Origin: an uncultured Prevotellaceae bacterium
GTDB lineage: Bacteria; Bacteroidota; Bacteroidia; Bacteroidales; Bacteroidaceae
Assembly: GCA_946185285.1 (NCBI GenBank)
Contig: CAMHIS010000010.1
Location: 1 to 48,898 of the forward strand
DNA: 48,898 nt
Reading direction: 5' to 3'
Shown here: one piece after another, positions 41,925 to 48,898 of the stretch
How positions within the stretch are numbered: position 1 is the stretch's first letter
Layout of the letters: every line of letters begins with the position of its first letter
Translations under genes and position numbers: made by a program
The notes under the pieces: generated by a model
Told to the model about the DNA's origin: nothing
Seen by the model: the letters and a program-made list of their open reading frames with translations, nothing else
The model's database searches: none

Positions 41925-41954
41925 AAGGGCGGGCAATCGCGATTGCCCGCCCTT
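41925..41954 (+). terminator. Perfect 30-bp palindrome between two genes of the pectin locus
   Basis: The 15-base arm AAGGGCGGGCAATCG is followed at once by its exact reverse complement. The RNA would form a very stable GC-rich stem, followed by CGTTTAAG with only a short T run. It may be a terminator for the 1134-aa gene, partial attenuation, or a 3'-end stabiliser that separates expression of the binding proteins from that of the enzymes. Confidence 0.65.
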
Positions 41955-41979
41955 CGTTTAAGAACTGTTATTACAGACG

Positions 41980-43836
41980 ATGAAAAAGCTGATATTTCTA
42001 TGTCTTCTCCTTGGCGGAGTGCTGGACGAAGCCAGCTCCCAAGACGTCTCATCCCTGAGCTGGGCCAACGTCTGCTCAGGCAAAATGCCCGACGCGTGGT
42101 ACGGCAGCGAGGAAGCGCAGCAAATTGCCGACATCGTGCTGTCTGTCCAGAAGAATACTGGCGGATGGATGAAGAACGACGAACTGCACAAGCTGACCGG
42201 CAGTCAGCTGAAATCATTGCAGAACAGCCGTTCCGAACATTCGTGTCTGGACAACGCGGCCACGACACAGGAGATGCGGTTCCTGGCCAAGGTCTGGCAG
42301 AAGACCAAGGTAGAGAAGTACAAGGAGTCGTTCCTGAAGGCACTGGACATGATTTTCAAGGCCGAGAAGGGTTGCGGCGGATGGTCGCAGTACTGGCCGC
42401 TGTCGGGCGGTGGCAGCTATCAGGACTACATCACCTTCAACGACGACCTGATAACCAACGTGATGCGGCTGCTGCAGGATATTGCTACCGGCAAAGGCGA
42501 CTTCAACGGTCTGGTTGACGATGCCGCCAGGAAGCGTTGCGAACAGTCGTTCCGACATGCAGTCGACGTCATCATCAAGTGTCAGGTCGATGACAACGGA
42601 ACACCTGCCGCCTGGTGCGCCCAGCACGACACGGTCAACTTCCTGCCCGCCGTGGGACGTCCCCACGAACTGCCGTCTATCAGCGGCTATGAGTCGGCCA
42701 GCCTGCTGTCGTACCTGATGACCATCGAAAAGCCCTCGGAAGAGTTGCAGCAGACCATCCACACGGCCGTGGCCTGGCTCGACGCCCACAAGACTGACGG
42801 CAAGGCGGTGGAGAACTTCACCAACGCCAACGGTGAGAGCGACCGCCGCATCGTCGACAAGGCCGGCAGCGCCGTCTGGGGACGCTTCATTCAGTTAGGC
42901 GGCGAAACGGGCCGAAAGACCTACGAAGCCTTCTTCAACATGCTGAAGAGTCGTGGCAAGAGCCGTTCCTATACAACGGGAGGAAAGACCTACACTTATA
43001 CGGAATACGAGATTGCCAGCAAGTCGTACAAGCCAGAGAAGGAATACCAGCCCATATTCGCCATCTACGACAACTCGATAGCCCATCTGTTCTACCGTTT
43101 CCTCTACAGCTTTGAGGATGCTGCCGATGAGGTTGACTGGAAGGGCTGCTCCGTTCCCACTTCGCTCAATGCCACCCGCCGCACGAACTACCAGTTCATG
43201 GGCAGCTGGCCGCTGAACGTCATCAAGACGGAATACCCGGCCTGGAAACAGCGCATCGCGGCACAAGAGCAGTCCGAGGGCTACAGCACCTATGTCCTGT
43301 CGGGAGAGACTTACAAAAGCAGCGACCCCGGCACGACCTACAGCTTCGGCGGCGGCATCACCATCAGCAATGCCAAGGACAAGGCCTATGCCAACGGCAA
43401 GCAGAACACCGTCAAGTTCTCGGCCAACGTGGAATACACCGTCACTCTTCCCGCAGGCATGAAGGTTGACAAGGTGCAGTTCTACGGCTACGACAACTAC
43501 GATGCCGATGCCTATCTGAGCATGTTCAACGGCACCGCCTACGGCTCCGCCGACTATGTGTTCCCTGCTAAGGACGGCAGCGGAAACCCTACTTACGTGA
43601 CGCACACCCTGGAGCCAGCCACCCCTATTGAAGGAAGTTTTTCATTCACGCTGGGCTCCAAGCAGTGCTGTCTCGTCATCACACTCTTCCAGAAGAACGC
43701 CACCACGCGTATCGCCCTGCCCGCCGGCACGTACCAGCCTGCCAACGCCCCCGTCTACGACCTACACGGAAACAAGCTCAGCACCCCCGCAAAGGGTATT
43801 AACATTATCAACGGCAAAAAAGCAATAACAAAATAA
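41980..43836 (+). CDS. Secreted pectate lyase, polysaccharide lyase family 10
   Basis: The signal peptide is MKKLIFLCLLLGGVLDEASS. The PL10 (pectic acid lyase) domain covers about 25-400. Family features are WYGSEEAQQIADIVLSVQ, NTGGWMKN, LDNAATTQEMRFLAKV, GGWSQYWPL, YITFNDDLITNVMRLL and a later AVWGRFIQLG ... QPIFAIYD. It cleaves polygalacturonate by beta-elimination, giving 4,5-unsaturated oligogalacturonides. Between AVWGRFIQLG and QPIFAIYD there are about 45 residues (TYEAFFNMLKSRGKSRSYTT...), which looks longer than usual. A beta-sandwich region (about 435-580) and a T9SS-like tail (VYDLHGNKL, then GINIINGKKAITK) follow. It starts 26 bp after the 30-bp palindrome. Confidence 0.92.
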   Translation: MKKLIFLCLLLGGVLDEASSQDVSSLSWANVCSGKMPDAWYGSEEAQQIADIVLSVQKNTGGWMKNDELHKLTGSQLKSLQNSRSEHSCLDNAATTQEMRFLAKVWQKTKVEKYKESFLKALDMIFKAEKGCGGWSQYWPLSGGGSYQDYITFNDDLITNVMRLLQDIATGKGDFNGLVDDAARKRCEQSFRHAVDVIIKCQVDDNGTPAAWCAQHDTVNFLPAVGRPHELPSISGYESASLLSYLMTIEKPSEELQQTIHTAVAWLDAHKTDGKAVENFTNANGESDRRIVDKAGSAVWGRFIQLGGETGRKTYEAFFNMLKSRGKSRSYTTGGKTYTYTEYEIASKSYKPEKEYQPIFAIYDNSIAHLFYRFLYSFEDAADEVDWKGCSVPTSLNATRRTNYQFMGSWPLNVIKTEYPAWKQRIAAQEQSEGYSTYVLSGETYKSSDPGTTYSFGGGITISNAKDKAYANGKQNTVKFSANVEYTVTLPAGMKVDKVQFYGYDNYDADAYLSMFNGTAYGSADYVFPAKDGSGNPTYVTHTLEPATPIEGSFSFTLGSKQCCLVITLFQKNATTRIALPAGTYQPANAPVYDLHGNKLSTPAKGINIINGKKAITK

Positions 43837-43847
43837 TCGCCACCAAT

Positions 43848-46460
43848 ATGAAGAGACTACTGACTTTACTGTTTTCTGCGACTACACTTACTATCAGCTC
43901 CCAGACATTACCCTATCAGAACCCACTGTTGACACCCCAGCAACGCGCCGACGACCTCTTGGGCCGGTTGACGCTCGACGAGAAAGTGCGGCTGATGATG
44001 GACTCGTCGCCCGCCATAGGGCGACTCGGCATTCCACAGTTCCAATGGTGGAACGAAGCCCTCCACGGCGTAGGCCGCAACGGCTACGCCACCGTCTTCC
44101 CCATCACGATGGGTATGGCCGCCTCGTGGGACGATGAACTGCTCCATCAGGTCTTTACGGCTGTCAGCGACGAGGCACGTGCCAAAGCCCAGCAGGCCAA
44201 GCACTCAGGCAACATCAGGCGCTACCAGAGCCTCTCGTTCTGGACACCTAACATCAACATCTTCCGCGACCCGCGCTGGGGCCGCGGACAGGAGACCTAC
44301 GGCGAAGACCCCTACCTGACATCGAAGATGGGCCTCGCCGTCGTCCGTGGCCTGCAGGGCTACTCCTACGACGGAAAGCCGCTCTCCAGCTACAAGAAAC
44401 TGCTGGCCTGCGCCAAGCACTTCGCCGTACACAGCGGCCCGGAGTGGAACCGCCACACCTTCAACGTCGAGAACCTGCCCGAGCGCGACCTCTGGGAGAC
44501 CTACCTGCCAGCCTTCAAGTCGCTGGTGCAGGAGGGCGACGTGGCCGAGATTATGTGTGCCTACCAGCGCATCGACGGACAGCCCTGCTGCTCACAGACC
44601 CGCTACGAGCAACAGATACTGCGCGACGAATGGGGCTTCGACGGTCTCATCACCAGCGACTGCGGTGCCATCCGCGACTTCCTGCCCCGTTGGCACAATA
44701 CGGCCAAGGACGGTGCTGAGGCTTCGGCACAGGCCGTACTGGCCGGCACCGACGTTGAGTGCGGCTCTGAGTACCGTAAACTGCCCGACGCCGTCCGCCG
44801 TGGCGATATCAAGGAATCCGACCTCGACCGCTCGCTGCGCCGCCTGCTCATCGCCCGCTTCGAGCTGGGCGACTTCGACAGCGACGACCTCGTCAGTTGG
44901 ACCAAGATTCCCGAGACGGTCATCGCCTCCAAGGAGCACAAGGACATCGCCTACCGCATGGCCCTGAAGTCCATCGTCCTGCTGAAGAACAACGGCGTGC
45001 TCCCCCTGTCACCCTATGCTGCGACAGAGTCGCAGCCCACAGGGAAGGTGGTCGTCATGGGGCCTAATGCCAACGACTCGGTCATGATGTGGGGCAACTA
45101 CTCCGGCTACCCCACCCGCACCATCACCGCCTTGGAAGGCATCCGCCAGAAATTGTCAATTGTCAATTCCCAATTATCAATTCCCTATATCCCTGCCTGC
45201 GCCCTGACCCGCAACGAGGTCGTTGAGAGCCGCTTCGGTGAAATCACGTCACCGCTCGGTCCCAAGGGTATGCAGGCCATCTACTACAACAATACGGAGC
45301 TACAGGGCGTCCCCGCCGCCACCGTCACCCTGGCCCAGCCCATCCAGCTGAGCAACGGCGGCAACACCGTCTTCGTCCCCGGCGTGAACCTCGAGAACTT
45401 CTCGGCACGGCTCGACGGCACCTTCATCCCCACCCGCGACGAGACCGTTGTCTTCAACATCAGCGGCGACGACAAGCTGCGCCTCATCGTCAACGGCGAC
45501 ACGCTGGTTAACGTCTGGAACGTGCGTCACCGCATCCAAGGCGGCAAGAAAGAACTCGCCGTCAAGGCCGGCACGAACTACCGCCTGCAGATTGACTATG
45601 TCCAGGAGACGGGCTACGGCGCACTGAACTTCGACATCCAGAGCCGCGTCACGCCCACCCGCGAGCAGCTCTTAACACAGGTCGGCGATGCAGCGACGGT
45701 CATCTTCGTCGGCGGTATCTCGCCCTCGCTCGAAGGCGAGGAGATGCGTGTCAATGAACCGGGGTTCCAAGGGGGCGACCGCACCTCGATTGAACTGCCG
45801 CAGGCCCAGCGCGACATTCTCCGGACACTCCACGACGCAGGCAAGCGCGTCATCTTCGTCAACTGCTCCGGCGGTGCCATGGGCTTGGTTCCTGAGCAGG
45901 AGTCGTGCGATGCCATCCTGCAGTGGTGGTACGCCGGCGAACAGGGTGGCCTTGCCCTGGCCGACGTCCTTTTCGGCGACTACAACCCCACCGGCAAACT
46001 CCCCATCACGTTTTATAAGAATGTCGACGAACTGCCCGACTTCCTCGACTACACCATGAACAGCCGCACCTACCGCTACTACCAGGGAGAGCCTGTCTTC
46101 CCCTTTGGCCACGGCCTCAGCTACACCACTTTCCAGATTGACAAGCCCAACTATGCCAACAACAAAGTTCAGGTACGTGTAAAGAACACAGGCAGCCGCG
46201 ACGGCATGGAGACCCTGCAGGTCTACATCCGCAACACCGCCGACAAGGAGGGTCCGCTGAAGACCCTCCGTGCCTACCGTCAGGTGGAGCTGAAGGCAGG
46301 TGAGCAGCAGACCGTCGCCATTCCCCTACCCCGCCAGAGCTTTGAGGGCTGGGATGCCAAGACCAACACCATGCGCGTCGTCCCCGGCAAGTATGAAATC
46401 ATGGTAGGCAACAGCAGTGCCGACAACGCACTGCAAAAGACGATAGTCAGCATCAAATAA
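43848..46460 (+). CDS. Glycoside hydrolase family 3 with PA14 domain (beta-xylosidase/beta-glucosidase type)
   Basis: The 870-aa protein has a signal peptide (MKRLLTLLFSATTLTISS). The GH3 N-terminal barrel holds RLGIPQFQWWNEALHGVGR, NIFRDPRWGRGQETYGEDP and KHFAVHSGPE. The nucleophile is Asp271 in GLITSDCGAI. The second domain contains SPSLEGEEM, where the acid/base Glu is expected. A PA14-type module is inserted at about 476-605 (MQAIYYNNTELQG, then GDDKLRLIVNGDTLVN). A C-terminal fibronectin-III-like domain (GMETLQVYIRN) completes the fold. Overall motifs resemble Prevotella xylosidases, so xylose side chains of xylogalacturonan are a plausible target, but glucosidase or arabinosidase activity is not excluded. 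Residues about 435-447 are encoded by an intergenic-type short repeat. It lies 11 bp after the PL10 gene. Confidence 0.93.
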   Translation: MKRLLTLLFSATTLTISSQTLPYQNPLLTPQQRADDLLGRLTLDEKVRLMMDSSPAIGRLGIPQFQWWNEALHGVGRNGYATVFPITMGMAASWDDELLHQVFTAVSDEARAKAQQAKHSGNIRRYQSLSFWTPNINIFRDPRWGRGQETYGEDPYLTSKMGLAVVRGLQGYSYDGKPLSSYKKLLACAKHFAVHSGPEWNRHTFNVENLPERDLWETYLPAFKSLVQEGDVAEIMCAYQRIDGQPCCSQTRYEQQILRDEWGFDGLITSDCGAIRDFLPRWHNTAKDGAEASAQAVLAGTDVECGSEYRKLPDAVRRGDIKESDLDRSLRRLLIARFELGDFDSDDLVSWTKIPETVIASKEHKDIAYRMALKSIVLLKNNGVLPLSPYAATESQPTGKVVVMGPNANDSVMMWGNYSGYPTRTITALEGIRQKLSIVNSQLSIPYIPACALTRNEVVESRFGEITSPLGPKGMQAIYYNNTELQGVPAATVTLAQPIQLSNGGNTVFVPGVNLENFSARLDGTFIPTRDETVVFNISGDDKLRLIVNGDTLVNVWNVRHRIQGGKKELAVKAGTNYRLQIDYVQETGYGALNFDIQSRVTPTREQLLTQVGDAATVIFVGGISPSLEGEEMRVNEPGFQGGDRTSIELPQAQRDILRTLHDAGKRVIFVNCSGGAMGLVPEQESCDAILQWWYAGEQGGLALADVLFGDYNPTGKLPITFYKNVDELPDFLDYTMNSRTYRYYQGEPVFPFGHGLSYTTFQIDKPNYANNKVQVRVKNTGSRDGMETLQVYIRNTADKEGPLKTLRAYRQVELKAGEQQTVAIPLPRQSFEGWDAKTNTMRVVPGKYEIMVGNSSADNALQKTIVSIK
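45152..45188 (+). repeat. Intergenic-type CAATT repeat inside the GH3 coding sequence
   Basis: The units TTGTCAA, TTGTCAA, TTCCCAA and TTATCAA, then TTCCC, form the reverse complement of the GAATTGA-type tract found between susC and susD. The frame is kept, giving the peptide LSIVNSQLSIP in a loop before the PA14 module. Confidence 0.75.
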
Positions 46461-46466
46461 ACCACA

Positions 46467-47639
46467 ATGATAATGAAACGACTGATAACACTTATGACAA
46501 TGGCTGCGTCATTACTGACGATGACAGCCCAAAGCCAAACAGCTGATGATGTACTCAGCGTCACCCGCAAGGTTAACAACTACTTCATGGCTAAATACGC
46601 CGACCCAACGGTGCCGACTAACGTCAAGAAGGTCAGGCCGTCGAGCCTCTGGACGCGCGCCGTCTATTACGAAGGGCTCATGGCTCTCTACGAGATTGAC
46701 CAGGACCAGCGCTACATCGACTATACCGACCGCTGGGCCGACTTTCACCAGTGGACACCCCGCAACGGCGTGAACACCTGCGATGCCGATGACCAGTGCT
46801 GCGCCCAGACCTACCTCATGCGCTACGAGCAGACAAAGGACGAGCGGATGATGACCAAGGTGCGCGAGAACCTGGACCACCAGATGGTGACGCCCAATGA
46901 CAAGAAGAACGCCACCGCCAAGACCAAGGGCACACAGCCCTCGCTCTACGGCTGGTGGACATGGATTGACGCCATCCAGATGGCCATGCCCGTCTATATG
47001 CAGATGTATAAGCTGACGGGCGAAGCCAAGTACCGCGACCACGCGATGGATATGTACCGCTGGAGCCGCAACGAGTGCGGCGGCGGACTGTTCAACGTGA
47101 AGGACGGCCTGTGGTGGCGCGATGCCGACTACGTACCGCCCTACAAGGAGCCCGACGGCCGCGACTGCTACTGGAGCCGCGGCAACGGCTGGGTGTATGC
47201 CGCCCTGGTGCGCTGCCTGAACGAGCTGTCGCCCAAGGAGAAGGCCTACAAGGAACTGAAGAAGGACTTCCTGCTCATGTCGGCCGGCCTGCTGAAGTGC
47301 CAGCGCGAGGACGGCTTCTGGAACCCCAGCCTCGTCTCAACCAACTATGCCATGCCCGAGACCTCCGGCACTGCCCTCTTCCTCTACGGCATGGCCTGGG
47401 GCATCCGCCAGGGTTTCCTGAAGGCCAAGGACTACCGTCCCGCCTGCGACCGTGCTTGGGCTGCAATGACCAGGACCGCCGTCCACCCCGACGGTTTCCT
47501 CGGCTGGATGCAGGGCACGGGCAAGGATCCGGGTGCCGGCCAGCCGCTCTCGTTCACCAAGGTTCCCGACTTCGAGGACTACGGCACAGGCTGCTTCCTC
47601 TTAGGGGCTACTGAGTACTACAAGCTGCTGAAAATATAA
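46467..47639 (+). CDS. Glycoside hydrolase family 105, unsaturated (rhamno)galacturonyl hydrolase
   Basis: The 390-aa protein has a signal peptide (MKRLITLMTMAASLLTMTA, preceded by an optional MI). It is an (alpha/alpha)6 barrel of the GH105 family, with LWTRAVYYEGLMALYE, WWTWIDAIQMAMP (W166, D168), ECGGGLFN and YWSRGNGWVYAALVRCL. The W-x-D pair resembles the catalytic Trp/Asp region of YteR. GH105 enzymes remove the unsaturated galacturonic acid residue left at the non-reducing end by lyases, so it completes the work of the PL10 enzyme two genes upstream. It starts 6 bp after the GH3 stop and is the last gene of the locus. The length is typical for the family. Confidence 0.93.
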   Translation: MIMKRLITLMTMAASLLTMTAQSQTADDVLSVTRKVNNYFMAKYADPTVPTNVKKVRPSSLWTRAVYYEGLMALYEIDQDQRYIDYTDRWADFHQWTPRNGVNTCDADDQCCAQTYLMRYEQTKDERMMTKVRENLDHQMVTPNDKKNATAKTKGTQPSLYGWWTWIDAIQMAMPVYMQMYKLTGEAKYRDHAMDMYRWSRNECGGGLFNVKDGLWWRDADYVPPYKEPDGRDCYWSRGNGWVYAALVRCLNELSPKEKAYKELKKDFLLMSAGLLKCQREDGFWNPSLVSTNYAMPETSGTALFLYGMAWGIRQGFLKAKDYRPACDRAWAAMTRTAVHPDGFLGWMQGTGKDPGAGQPLSFTKVPDFEDYGTGCFLLGATEYYKLLKI

Positions 47640-47688
47640 AAAAGTATAAATAAATCTGCATTATCCGCGTTATCCGTGCCAAATTTAT

Positions 47689-47696
47689 TACTTTTG
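47689..47696 (+). promoter_or_regulatory. Promoter -7 element for the DUF1573 gene
   Basis: TACTTTTG matches TAnnTTTG and lies 30 nt before the ATG. No convincing TTTG box was found at the expected distance upstream. Confidence 0.5.
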
Positions 47697-47726
47697 CACC
47701 AAAGTCATTAAAAGACACAAGGAATT

Positions 47727-48110
47727 ATGAAGAAATTTATACTTTCAGCACTGATGCTCGTCTGTGGCATCATGGTGGCTTCGGCACAGGCCGAGATTAA
47801 GTTCGACAAGCTGACCAACGACTTCGGCACGTTCTCCGAGGCCTCGCCGGTCGTCAGCTGTACCTTCACTTTCACAAACGTCGGCGACAAGCCGCTGGTC
47901 ATCAACCAGGCCGTTGCCTCCTGCGGATGTACCGTCCCTGAGTACACCAAGGATCCCATCCAGCCCGGCGAGAAAGGCAGCATCAAGGTGACTTACAACG
48001 GCACGGGCAAGTTCCCCGGGCACTTTAAAAAGTCCATCACCGTCCGCACCAACGGTAAAGTCGAAATGACCCGCCTCTACATCGAAGGAACGATGGAAGA
48101 GAAGAAATAA
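47727..48110 (+). CDS. DUF1573 domain secreted protein (127 aa)
   Basis: The signal peptide (MKKFILSALMLVCGIMVASA) precedes a single DUF1573 domain, an immunoglobulin-like fold. Typical motifs are NDFGTFSEASPVVSCTFTFT, NVGDKPLVI, ASCGCTVPEY and PGEKGSIKVTYN, with the usual CGC pair. Such proteins are common and often abundant in Bacteroidales, with unclear function at or beyond the cytoplasmic membrane. It has its own promoter element upstream and a strong terminator just after the stop, so it is probably a single-gene unit and not part of the pectin locus. Confidence 0.93.
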   Translation: MKKFILSALMLVCGIMVASAQAEIKFDKLTNDFGTFSEASPVVSCTFTFTNVGDKPLVINQAVASCGCTVPEYTKDPIQPGEKGSIKVTYNGTGKFPGHFKKSITVRTNGKVEMTRLYIEGTMEEKK

Positions 48111-48114
48111 TGAA

Positions 48115-48148
48115 AAGAAGCGAACCCTGTGAGGCTCGCTTCTTTTTT
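48115..48148 (+). terminator. Rho-independent terminator after the DUF1573 gene
   Basis: Arms AAGAAGCGAACC and GGCTCGCTTCTT pair at 11 of 12 positions around a 6-nt loop, and six T residues end the structure. A second GC hairpin (GGGGCG at 48149-48154 with CGCCCC at 48163-48168) follows directly. Confidence 0.9.
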
Positions 48149-48191
48149 GGGGCGAATCCATCCGCCCCCGTCTCACATCCATTCATCCTCT

Positions 48192-48206
48192 CGCGCGTGC
48201 GCGCGC
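48192..48206. other. Alternating CG/TG tract in the gap after the terminator
   Basis: The 15 bases CGCGCGTGCGCGCGC are alternating purine-pyrimidine, a pattern able to adopt Z-DNA. The surrounding 48149-48304 stretch shows no gene. Confidence 0.45.
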
Positions 48207-48304
48207 AACACGGATTCTAACGGTCTCACCACTTAGCCTGCGTCACCGATTTCTGCCGTTATTTGACATTTTGCCGCAATAAGATACATTTAGCGAAATA
48301 TCGG

Positions 48305-48427
48305 ACAGTAAAAATAGAATATTTTTGTCGATATTTCCCCAATGCCTCGTTCTTCGGCAAATACAGCAAAGACCACTTGGGCATGACCCCACTGGAATAC
48401 CGGATTGAATATCACAAAGGAAAATGA
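48305..48427 (+). pseudogene. C-terminal remnant of an AraC-family regulator
   Basis: The frame reads ...YFPNASFFGKYSKDHLGMTP followed by [11 protein letters not shown] and a TGA stop. The pattern F-P-N-x-S-F-F-x-K-x-x-K-x-x-x-G-M-x-P-x-E-Y-R is the end of the second helix-turn-helix of AraC/XylS regulators. The frame extends back without a start codon to a TAA near 48217, and nothing AraC-like is seen before about 48305. The remnant is therefore too short to be functional. Its stop codon overlaps the ATG of the patatin gene (ATGA), suggesting the intact regulator gene once directly preceded that gene. Confidence 0.65.
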
Positions 48428-48898
48428 AGAAGATAGTTTTGATGATTGCTGCTGTACTCTTAACAAGTACGGTTTATGCCCAGACAGACAACACAACTGT
48501 AAGCAGAAAGAAGGTGGGCGTCGTACTCAGTGGCGGCGGCGCAAAAGGTATGGCACACATCGGCGTGCTGAAGGTACTGGAGAAGGCGGGCATCCCCGTC
48601 GACGTCGTTACCGGCACATCGATAGGCAGCATCGTCGGCGGACTCTATGCCATCGGCTATAATGCCAATTCTCTCGACTCGATGGTAAGGAGACAGGACT
48701 GGACCTACGTCATCACCGACAAGGAAGACCTGCGGAAACAGAGTTACCTCGACCGCAAGAAGGCGAACACTTATTTCCTGAGCTCGGGCTTGACCATCGG
48801 CAAGCACAACCTGAATGCCGGCGGTCTCATCAAGGGCAAGAATCTGGCCGAGCTGTTCCAGAAGCTCTTTGTGGGCTACACCGACTCGCTCGACTTTA
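48424..48898 (+). CDS. Patatin-like phospholipase, N-terminal part (cut by window edge)
   Basis: The ATG at 48424 begins a signal peptide ([19 protein letters not shown]). The patatin motifs follow: oxyanion-hole glycines [12 protein letters not shown] (Gly37-Gly42 region) and the nucleophile elbow [12 protein letters not shown] (GTSIG, Ser66). The catalytic Asp lies beyond the edge. Members with a signal peptide in Bacteroidetes often continue into an outer-membrane BamA-like barrel, and this one may do so. The predicted activity is a serine acyl hydrolase on phospholipids. A TATTTTTG element (48320-48327) inside the AraC remnant could serve as its promoter. Confidence 0.92.
   Translation, partial: MKKIVLMIAAVLLTSTVYAQTDNTTVSRKKVGVVLSGGGAKGMAHIGVLKVLEKAGIPVDVVTGTSIGSIVGGLYAIGYNANSLDSMVRRQDWTYVITDKEDLRKQSYLDRKKANTYFLSSGLTIGKHNLNAGGLIKGKNLAELFQKLFVGYTDSLDF

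Overview
The window looks like a Bacteroidales chromosome, most likely Prevotellaceae (Prevotella/Segatella-like, gut or rumen type). The grounds are a SusC/SusD pair, promoters of the TAnnTTTG type with an upstream TTTG, short C-terminal tails resembling type IX secretion (T9SS) sorting signals on secreted enzymes, fimbrillin-like domains, and FISUMP ('Fibrobacter succinogenes major paralogous') domains. I saw no rRNA, tRNA, CRISPR array or transposase. All family assignments come from reading motifs; no database was searched.

Region A (1-28500, minus strand) is one very long co-oriented block with gaps of about 20-75 bp. In transcription order it holds a 72-aa peptide gene, a 3989-aa giant, a 156-aa protein with a T9SS-like C-terminus, three further large proteins (1715, about 1751 and about 1597 aa), and the start of another paralogue cut by the window edge. 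The four complete large proteins share one plan: signal peptide, a roughly 70-aa N-terminal domain, a fimbrillin-like domain, then FISUMP domains (about 200 aa) alternating with fibronectin-III-like modules (about 100 aa). I count about 23 FISUMP copies in the four. One protein ends in a LamG/concanavalin-like lectin domain and two end in glycine-rich tails. These look like secreted surface adhesins or binding scaffolds. A Bacteroides-type promoter lies upstream of the 72-aa gene.

Region B (28501-28913) has no gene but holds the operon promoter and three strong inverted-repeat structures. Region C (28914-29975) holds a dockerin-FISUMP protein, divergent from the plus-strand operon. A perfect 24-bp palindrome of LacI-operator type lies between the two promoters.

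Region D (29976-47639, plus strand) is a polysaccharide utilization locus for pectin: SusC, SusD, a DUF4957/DUF5123-like lipoprotein, a small lipoprotein, a large secreted protein with carbohydrate-binding-like modules, a PL10 pectate lyase, a GH3 enzyme of the beta-xylosidase/beta-glucosidase type with a PA14 domain, and a GH105 unsaturated galacturonyl hydrolase. The expected flow is surface binding and cleavage of pectin (SusC/D, PL10), trimming of side chains (GH3) and hydrolysis of the unsaturated ends left by the lyase (GH105). Spacers in regions A and D contain short AT-rich tandem repeats, and a copy of one repeat type lies in frame inside the GH3 gene.

Region E (47640-48898) holds a DUF1573 protein with its own promoter and terminator, a decayed AraC-type regulator fragment, and the start of a patatin-like phospholipase cut by the right edge.
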